From the NCBI GenBank assembly GCA_035286745.1, contig DATECU010000157.1:1-10362 (forward strand): a stretch of DNA of 10,362 bases. Direction: 5' to 3'. Position numbers and translations under genes: made by a program. The notes under the pieces were generated by a model, which searched no databases, was not told where the DNA came from, and worked only from the letters and a program-made list of their open reading frames with translations. This stretch comes from DATECU01 sp035286745 (GTDB lineage Bacteria; Acidobacteriota; Vicinamibacteria; Fen-336). Shown here piece by piece: positions 6,238 through 10,362 of the stretch (positions are counted from its first letter, which is position 1; the number at the start of each line of letters is the position of its first letter).

Positions 6238-6266
6238 AGCCTAGGCGAAAGTCAAGCGAAAGTCAA
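6238..6266 (-). promoter_or_regulatory. Predicted lexA promoter
   Basis: On the minus strand TTGACT (6266-6261) is followed after exactly 17 bases by TAGGCT (6243-6238), a good -35 with a poor -10. The predicted start lies near 6231, giving a short leader that contains the lexA Shine-Dalgarno. The -35 box lies in the last codons of the upstream secreted-protein gene (stop at 6263-6265). The 11-bp tandem repeat covers the -35 box and most of the spacer, so a protein bound there would block RNA polymerase. Confidence 0.55.
6245..6266 (-). repeat. Perfect tandem 11-bp direct repeat, candidate LexA operator
   Basis: TTGACTTTCGC (minus sense) occurs twice back to back, at 6266-6256 and 6255-6245, with no mismatch. 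The period of 11 bases puts both copies on the same face of the helix, as expected for a dimer bound to a direct repeat. Alphaproteobacterial LexA uses GTTC-N7-GTTC, which also has an 11-base period. The repeat lies on the lexA promoter. I did not find it upstream of dinB or the DUF3467 gene, which fits those genes being read from the lexA promoter. Confidence 0.6.
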
Positions 6267-7132
6267 TGCTGGGGGTTCGCTTCTTTTCCCTGGATGGCCT
6301 TGGGCTTGACCCCGCCGCGGCCGCCGTCCCTCATCGGTGGCTTGGGGGTGGGAGTGGGGGTCGGGGTGGGCGTCGGCCGCGGATGCGGATGAGAGACGAC
6401 GCCGCCAAAGGGGCAGGAGCCGGCGCCGTGAACGCGTCCGCAGCAGGGTTGCACCACACCGACGCCCCAGCCCACGGTTCCCAAGGGGATTCCACCGCTC
6501 TTGCTGGCGGCGGCCTCCGCCTCGGCCGTCCTGGCCCTGGCCTCGGCCTCCCGCGCCCGCGCTTCGGCCTCGCGCACTCGGGCTTCCGCCTCGGCCTGCT
6601 GGCGCTCCGACAGCTCCGCCGCGCTCTTGGCGGCTTGTTCGGCGGCCCGTTCCTGGAGCGCCGCCTCGCGTTCCTCGCGACTGAAAAAGCGCCCCTCGAA
6701 CTCCACCAGGCCGCGAGCCCGCATCGCCTCGTCCCGGCTGAGCCAGCGCCCGTCAATGGCCTCGTTGCCGAGCGCACGCTGGGCCACCTCGTGGTTCGGA
6801 TCGAGGGCCAGCACTCGCTCAAAGGCCTCGCGGGCCTGGGTGGTGAGAAGCCGCTCCTGGGCCCACAGGCCAAGTTCGAGCCAACCGGCGGTATCGCTGC
6901 TAGAAAGCCGGCTGGCTCGGTTGCGGTAGGTGGCCAGGGCGGTGGCGCTGGACACGATGCGCTGGACCCGGGTCAGCGGGATGGTGACTCGCCCCGGACC
7001 CATCTCCACCACCACGAACTTCTGGTCCTGTTCGACCACGATGCCCTGCAGCCGGCCGCCTCCCTTGAGGAAGACCTCATCGGCCACGGCGATCGAGGGC
7101 AGCAACAGCAGAACGGTGAGGGCCCGCTTCAT
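6263..7132 (-). CDS. Secreted coiled-coil protein with TPR-like segment and Pro-Thr repeat tail, function unknown
   Basis: 289-residue protein with a clear signal peptide (1-17, cleavage after AVA). Next comes a beta-rich segment, EVFLKGGGRLQGIVVEQDQ (19-37) to about residue 60, resembling small SH3-like repeats in secreted proteins of Acidobacteria and Planctomycetes. One TPR-like helical pair follows (AREAFERVLALDPNHEVAQRA, residues 100-120; ALDPN is typical), then paired motifs DGRWLSRDEA and EGRFFSREERE. Residues 151-208 form an Ala/Glu/Arg coiled coil with heptad-like AEARARE repeats. The end holds Cys230, Cys231 and Cys240, then a Pro-Thr run (253-263). The ATG at 7132 has GGAGGA 6 bases upstream. 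I do not recognise a characterised relative; a periplasmic structural or adaptor role is possible. Confidence 0.75.
   Translation of the reverse strand: MKRALTVLLLLPSIAVADEVFLKGGGRLQGIVVEQDQKFVVVEMGPGRVTIPLTRVQRIVSSATALATYRNRASRLSSSDTAGWLELGLWAQERLLTTQAREAFERVLALDPNHEVAQRALGNEAIDGRWLSRDEAMRARGLVEFEGRFFSREEREAALQERAAEQAAKSAAELSERQQAEAEARVREAEARAREAEARARTAEAEAAASKSGGIPLGTVGWGVGVVQPCCGRVHGAGSCPFGGVVSHPHPRPTPTPTPTPTPKPPMRDGGRGGVKPKAIQGKEANPQH
6344..6370 (+). other. G-quadruplex-prone G-tract
   Basis: Five runs of three to five G (6344-6348, 6350-6352, 6356-6360, 6363-6366, 6368-6370) are separated by 1 to 3 bases, which meets the usual G-quadruplex pattern. The tract is on the plus strand, the template for the minus-strand gene, where it encodes the Pro-Thr repeat tail. 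It lies about 80 bases upstream of the predicted lexA promoter. It may simply be a by-product of the repeat-coding sequence. Confidence 0.5.
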
Positions 7133-7152
7133 GAGATATCCTCCGGACCTCC

Positions 7153-7181
7153 ACTATGAACAAACCGGCCCTCAAGTTCAA
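7153..7181 (-). promoter_or_regulatory. Possible promoter of the secreted coiled-coil gene
   Basis: On the minus strand TTGAAC (7181-7176), a 17-base spacer and CATAGT (7158-7153) match sigma-70 boxes at four of six positions each. The predicted start near 7146 leaves a leader of about 14 bases holding the GGAGGA Shine-Dalgarno (7144-7139). The promoter overlaps the start codon of the divergent membrane-protein gene. It is plausible but not strong. Confidence 0.4.
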
Positions 7182-9348
7182 CGGTCAAGTTCAGGGCCTC
7201 CTGGGCTGGCTGAGCCTGCTGGCCCTGGGGATCCTGGGCGGCTGCGCCGCCGCCGCCAGCGGGAGCGGTCTGGCGCTCGGGCTGCCGGCGGTAGGTGTGG
7301 TCTTGGGGGTGGCGGCCGCGCTGCTGCTGCTGGCGCTCTTGGTGGCGCGGCGAGCCGGGGCGGCGGCGACGCCGGCGCTGGGCCTGCTGGTGGCGCCGCT
7401 GGCTCTCTTGTTGAGCCCGTGGTTTCCGGGACTCCGAGCGCTTTCGGGCCCCCCGCTGTGGGCCCTGGCGGCGGCCGGCGCGGTGGCTGCCCTGGCGGTT
7501 GCCGGCAAGCCTCCTCGCCGCCGCCTCTTCTTGCCCGTCGTCTTCCTTGTCTACGTGGCGGTGGCCTGGCACGGACAGAGGCAAGTGGGGGCCGAGGGCG
7601 ACGAGCCGCACTACCTCATGGTCGCCGACAGCCTGCTCCAGGACCACGATCTCGCTCTGGAGGAGGACTATGCCGCGGGCCGCTACCGCGCCTTCTACCG
7701 TGGCGCCACCCTGGCCCCTCACTACCGGATCCGTGGCCGGGGAGGCGAGATCTACTCGCTGCACGCGGTGGGGCTCTCGCTCCTCATCCTGCCCGCCTAC
7801 GCGTTAGGGGGGTACCTGGGAGTGTCGTTCTTCATGGCACTCCTGGCGGCCCTTCTGGCCCGGGAGATCCGGCGGCTGATCGTCGAGTGGACCGGTTCGG
7901 CCAGCCTGGGCGAGGGGTTGGCCTGGGCCCTGGCCCTTTGCCCCCCGCTCATCCACTATGCGGGCCTGGTCTTCACCGAAGTGCCGGCGGCGCTCCTGGT
8001 GGCCTGCGGGCTGCGCCGCGGCCGCGACCTGGCACGGCTCGGAGGGTGGGGCACTGCCGGCTGGGCGGCCAGCCTGGCCTTCCTGCCCTGGCTGAACGTA
8101 CGTTATGCGCCGCTCTCGGCGATCTTGGCCCTCTACGGCCTCGCTCGCTGGCCGGGCTTCCAGCGGGCGGGGTGGCTGGCCGGCCTGGCAGCCCTCTCGG
8201 CGGCGGGCCTCGGCCTCTACCATCAGGCCCTCTACGGCTTCTTCGATCCCCGGCTGGTCTATGGCCGGCGGCCGGAGTTCGCGCTGAGCACGCTCCGCGA
8301 GGGGTTGCCGGGCCTGCTCCTCGATCAAGAGTTCGGCCTGCTCGCCTATGGGCCGGTCTTCGCGCTGGGGCTGCTGGCGCTACCGCGCCTCTTCGAGTGG
8401 GGCCGGCGCGAGGCGGCTTGCTGTCTCGCCCTGGTGGCGATCGTCTTCCTCACCGCGGGCTCCTGGCACATGTGGCGTGGCGGCTTCAACCCACCGGCTC
8501 GCTTCCTGGTTCCGGTACTGGCACCGCTCGCGGTCGCGGTTGCCACCGCCCTTCGTCGCGGGCTGTGGGGCGGCGCTGCGCTGCTTCTGGGATTCAGCCT
8601 GTTTGCGGGACTGGCCGGGGTGGCCGATCCGCGGCTGGTGCATCGAGACCGGGACGGGACAGCCCCCTTCTATCGGACCTGGTCGGGGGCCGAGGAGTGG
8701 ACCCGCCTGCTCCCGGGGTTCGTGTTGGACGATAGCCGCCGGGATCGGTGGGCCCTCACCCTCATCTGGACGGTCGCCTTGGCTTCCGCGGCGTGGCCTC
8801 GCCGTCGGCCGCAGCTCTCGGCGACTCGCCTGGCGGTGGCGGTGGCGGGGCTGGCCGTGGCGTCGGCGTCGGCGTCGGCGCGCTCCACCGCGCGGACCGG
8901 AGGTCGCGAGGCCGTGCACGTCCTGGGCGGATCGGTCCTCGTGCTGCCCAGCCTGCAGTTGGTGTCGAAGGCGGGCGGGGAATGGGGCGCCCAGCACCTG
9001 GGATGGGGACCCCTCTACGAGCCCCACCGTTTTCCGCTGGGGGCCGAGGTCGGCAGTCGGCTTCAGCTCGCCCCGGGTCGCTACGAGATCCGCCTTCAAG
9101 CCGAACTGCTGGGCCCGGCAGCGCCGGCCCTGGAGGTGCGCCCCGAACCGCCGCAGCCGGTCCGCCTCTATCGGCTGGCGGGTGGAGCGGAGGGTCTCCT
9201 CGGCTGCTTTGTGGTGGAGGCCGAAGACAGGGCGATCACCCCGGCCTTGTCGGGAGGCAGTCCCCTGGTCCTCAAGGGCGTACGCCTCGAGAACTCAACC
9301 CTCTGCGAGCCCTCCGGTCTAATCCGGGGAAAGGGGGCAACAGGCTAA
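7156..9348 (+). CDS. Large polytopic membrane protein, GT-C glycosyltransferase-like
   Basis: The 730-residue protein is dominated by hydrophobic helices (roughly ten or more between residues 14 and 570). It ends in an extracytoplasmic, beta-rich domain (about 585-725). After the fourth or so helix comes GAEGDEPHYLMVADSLL (145-161). An acidic Asp-Glu pair (149-150) in the first large periplasmic loop is the hallmark of GT-C enzymes, which use lipid-phosphate sugars. The later FNPPARFLVPVLAPLA (444-459) resembles a conserved helix of the same broad family. The sugar donor and acceptor cannot be told. The ATG at 7156 is the first in-frame start after a stop at 7132-7134 but has no Shine-Dalgarno, so the start is uncertain. 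The next gene follows after 4 bases. Confidence 0.7.
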   Translation: MNKPALKFNGQVQGLLGWLSLLALGILGGCAAAASGSGLALGLPAVGVVLGVAAALLLLALLVARRAGAAATPALGLLVAPLALLLSPWFPGLRALSGPPLWALAAAGAVAALAVAGKPPRRRLFLPVVFLVYVAVAWHGQRQVGAEGDEPHYLMVADSLLQDHDLALEEDYAAGRYRAFYRGATLAPHYRIRGRGGEIYSLHAVGLSLLILPAYALGGYLGVSFFMALLAALLAREIRRLIVEWTGSASLGEGLAWALALCPPLIHYAGLVFTEVPAALLVACGLRRGRDLARLGGWGTAGWAASLAFLPWLNVRYAPLSAILALYGLARWPGFQRAGWLAGLAALSAAGLGLYHQALYGFFDPRLVYGRRPEFALSTLREGLPGLLLDQEFGLLAYGPVFALGLLALPRLFEWGRREAACCLALVAIVFLTAGSWHMWRGGFNPPARFLVPVLAPLAVAVATALRRGLWGGAALLLGFSLFAGLAGVADPRLVHRDRDGTAPFYRTWSGAEEWTRLLPGFVLDDSRRDRWALTLIWTVALASAAWPRRRPQLSATRLAVAVAGLAVASASASARSTARTGGREAVHVLGGSVLVLPSLQLVSKAGGEWGAQHLGWGPLYEPHRFPLGAEVGSRLQLAPGRYEIRLQAELLGPAAPALEVRPEPPQPVRLYRLAGGAEGLLGCFVVEAEDRAITPALSGGSPLVLKGVRLENSTLCEPSGLIRGKGATG
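7172..7193. repeat. Direct repeat of TCAAGTTCA at the divergent start region
   Basis: TCAAGTTCA occurs at 7172-7180 and 7185-7193, separated by ACGG, a period of 13 bases. It lies inside the first codons of the membrane-protein gene and covers the possible -35 box of the divergent secreted-protein gene. The copies encode residues 6-9 and 10-13 in different reading phases, so the repeat is not explained by a protein repeat. It could be an operator for a factor controlling one or both genes. Confidence 0.4.
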
Positions 9349-9352
9349 GAAC

Positions 9353-9907
9353 ATGAGAAAAAAGATCATCGCACTGATGGGAGTCTTGATCGGGACGGGC
9401 GTCGCCATGGCGGCGGGTCCAGGCGGCGGATCGCAGGGGTCGCCTCCGGGTCGTGGCGCGGGCCTAGGGCCGGGCGGGGGGCCGGGGAGGATCAAGGCCG
9501 AACTGGGTCTCAGCGACGAGCAGGAGACCCAACTGCGCAAGCTGCACGGGGACCAGCGCAAGGCCCAGATCAGGCGGCGGGCCGACCTGCAAGTCGCGCG
9601 GATGGACCTGCACGAGCTGCTGGCTGCCAAGACGGTGGACGAGAAGGCGGTGGCCGCGAAGATGAAGGAGATCAACGACCTGGCTGCCGCCGGCCTGAAG
9701 GCGCACGTGGACAGCCGGCTCGCCCTGCGTAAGGTGCTGACGCCCGAGCAGGTCGACAAGATGCAGCAGCTCCACAACCGGCCGCGCCAGCACTTCCGCG
9801 GCCGCCGGGGGCCTCGGCGCAGCGAGGGACCGGAGCCGATGGGTGAAGAGGGCATTCCCGACGACGAGGCGGACGAGGCAGCGTTGACAGCCGGCGAGGG
9901 CCAGTGA
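9353..9907 (+). CDS. Spy/CpxP-like (LTxxQ) periplasmic protein
   Basis: 184-residue exported protein with a signal peptide (1-20, cleavage after AMA). A Gly/Pro-rich linker follows (22-46), then a helical core (about 47-140) with two LTxxQ-type motifs, LSDEQ (53-57) and LTPEQ (129-133). These mark the Spy/CpxP/CnrX superfamily of periplasmic chaperones and metal or stress sensors. The tail is first Arg-rich (145-156), then acidic (from about 159). The start lies 4 bases after the membrane-protein stop, indicating an operon and probable translational coupling. It lies upstream of an ECF sigma factor, an arrangement that recalls sensor-sigma systems such as CnrX/CnrH. No His- or Cys-rich metal site is visible in the core, so chaperone or stress sensing is at least as likely as metal sensing. 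Confidence 0.85.
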   Translation: MRKKIIALMGVLIGTGVAMAAGPGGGSQGSPPGRGAGLGPGGGPGRIKAELGLSDEQETQLRKLHGDQRKAQIRRRADLQVARMDLHELLAAKTVDEKAVAAKMKEINDLAAAGLKAHVDSRLALRKVLTPEQVDKMQQLHNRPRQHFRGRRGPRRSEGPEPMGEEGIPDDEADEAALTAGEGQ

Positions 9908-9913
9908 GAGAGT

Positions 9914-9949
9914 GATCGCAGCCGCCGCCCCCAGGGCGGCGGCGCGATC
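9914..9949 (+). promoter_or_regulatory. Long hairpin between the Spy-like gene and the sigma factor
   Basis: GCCGCCGCCC (9921-9930) and GGGCGGCGGC (9934-9943) pair perfectly around a 3-base CCA loop. GATCGC (9914-9919) pairs with GCGATC (9944-9949), extending the stem to 16 bp with one bulged A at 9920. No T run follows, so it is not a canonical intrinsic terminator. It could still cause pausing, protect the 3' end of the upstream message, or reduce read-through into the sigma-factor gene 20 bases downstream. Confidence 0.6.
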
Positions 9950-9969
9950 CAGCGTTGGGCGCTAACGCC

Positions 9970-10362
9970 ATGACTTCAGCAGCAGCCGTCCTGGTCCCCG
10001 GGCTTCCCGCCAGCAGCGAGACCCTGGCTTCAAGAACCGTGCGCCTGCGCGAAGACGATCGGGAAGCGGTGCTGGCTTGCCAGCGCGGGGAGCGAGAGGC
10101 GTTCGACCGGCTGGTCGAACGCTATCAGCGAGACGTGTACCGGCTCTGCTATCGCTATGTGAACAACCACCACGATGCCAACGACCTGGCCCAAGACGCC
10201 TTCTTGAAGGCCTACCGGGCCATCTCCAAGTTCCGGGGGGACAGCTCGTTTTCGACCTGGATCTACCGGATCGCGGTGAACACCTGCTTGAACTTCCGGG
10301 CTGGCCGGCGGGCCCAGGTCGAGGAGTTGTCGGAGCAACTGGCCGACGGCTCCCCGGGGGTG
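9970..10362 (+). CDS. ECF-type RNA polymerase sigma factor, partial (C-terminus outside window)
   Basis: The visible 131 residues contain sigma region 2. This runs from REAFDRLVERYQRDVYRLCY (42-61) through the core-binding DLAQDAFLKAYRAISKF (72-88) to the -10-recognition helices FSTWIYRIAVNTCLNFRAGRR (94-114). The start of the acidic linker to region 4 follows. This is the RpoE/ECF layout; region 4 and any anti-sigma gene lie beyond the window. The ATG at 9970 gives a 30-residue non-conserved N-terminus and has no visible Shine-Dalgarno. A GTG at 10039 (codon 24) is an alternative start closer to the usual ECF N-terminus. The Spy-like gene lies 62 bases upstream. Confidence 0.92.
   Translation, partial: MTSAAAVLVPGLPASSETLASRTVRLREDDREAVLACQRGEREAFDRLVERYQRDVYRLCYRYVNNHHDANDLAQDAFLKAYRAISKFRGDSSFSTWIYRIAVNTCLNFRAGRRAQVEELSEQLADGSPGV

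Noticed and set aside
6930..8735. 601-codon plus-strand frame overlapping the membrane protein
   Set aside because: It is out of phase with the hydrophobic 730-residue product and is rich in Gly, Arg and Pro with no membrane segments or motifs.
1..10362. tRNA genes, CRISPR arrays, insertion sequences, attachment sites
   Set aside because: I saw no cloverleaf, no regularly spaced repeats, no transposase or integrase frame and no flanking inverted repeats.

Overview
The window is about 10.4 kb of high-GC chromosomal DNA, densely coded and typical of a free-living Gram-negative bacterium. It shows no tRNA, rRNA, CRISPR array, insertion sequence or phage gene, and no gene-free stretch longer than about 150 bases. 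The organism looks like an Acidobacteriota member (or possibly a myxobacterium-like or other deep-branching high-GC lineage). The hints are the rplM-rpsI-rpsB-tsf order, a LexA with a TVHKHL recognition helix, a DUF3467 gene, and a large GT-C-type membrane protein of a kind I associate with that phylum. This placement is inference; no marker gene settles it.

Region 1 (minus strand, 2451 down to 1) is a translation operon: rplM, rpsI, rpsB and a partial tsf. It is driven by a near-consensus sigma-70 promoter (TTGACA, 17 bases, TAAGAT) just upstream of rplM. rpsI and rpsB both start with TTG behind good Shine-Dalgarno sequences. The rpsI-rpsB spacer carries two hairpins that could pair with each other. 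The rpsB-tsf spacer carries a very strong intrinsic terminator, so tsf probably depends on read-through or its own promoter.

Region 2 (minus strand, 6266 down to 2531) reads lexA, a DUF3467 protein, dinB (Pol IV-like), nth (endonuclease III) and a Nit1-type amidase. The gaps are 38, 60 and 16 bases, then a 4-base ATGA overlap. I read this as a damage-response and repair operon under LexA control, with metabolite repair at its end. A perfect tandem 11-bp direct repeat sits exactly on the predicted lexA promoter and is the best candidate for an autoregulatory SOS operator. Its 11-bp period recalls the direct-repeat SOS box of Alphaproteobacteria.

Region 3 (minus strand, 7132-6263) is a secreted protein with an SH3-like N-terminal segment, one TPR-like helical hairpin, an alanine/glutamate/arginine coiled coil and a Pro-Thr repeat tail. 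Its 3' end contains the lexA promoter and a G-quadruplex-prone tract.

Region 4 (plus strand, 7156-10362) starts only 23 bases from that divergent gene. It encodes a 730-residue GT-C-like polytopic membrane protein, then (4 bases later) a Spy/CpxP-like periplasmic protein. After a long perfect hairpin comes an ECF sigma factor that runs off the window. A Spy-like protein next to an ECF sigma factor suggests an envelope-stress or metal-sensing circuit.
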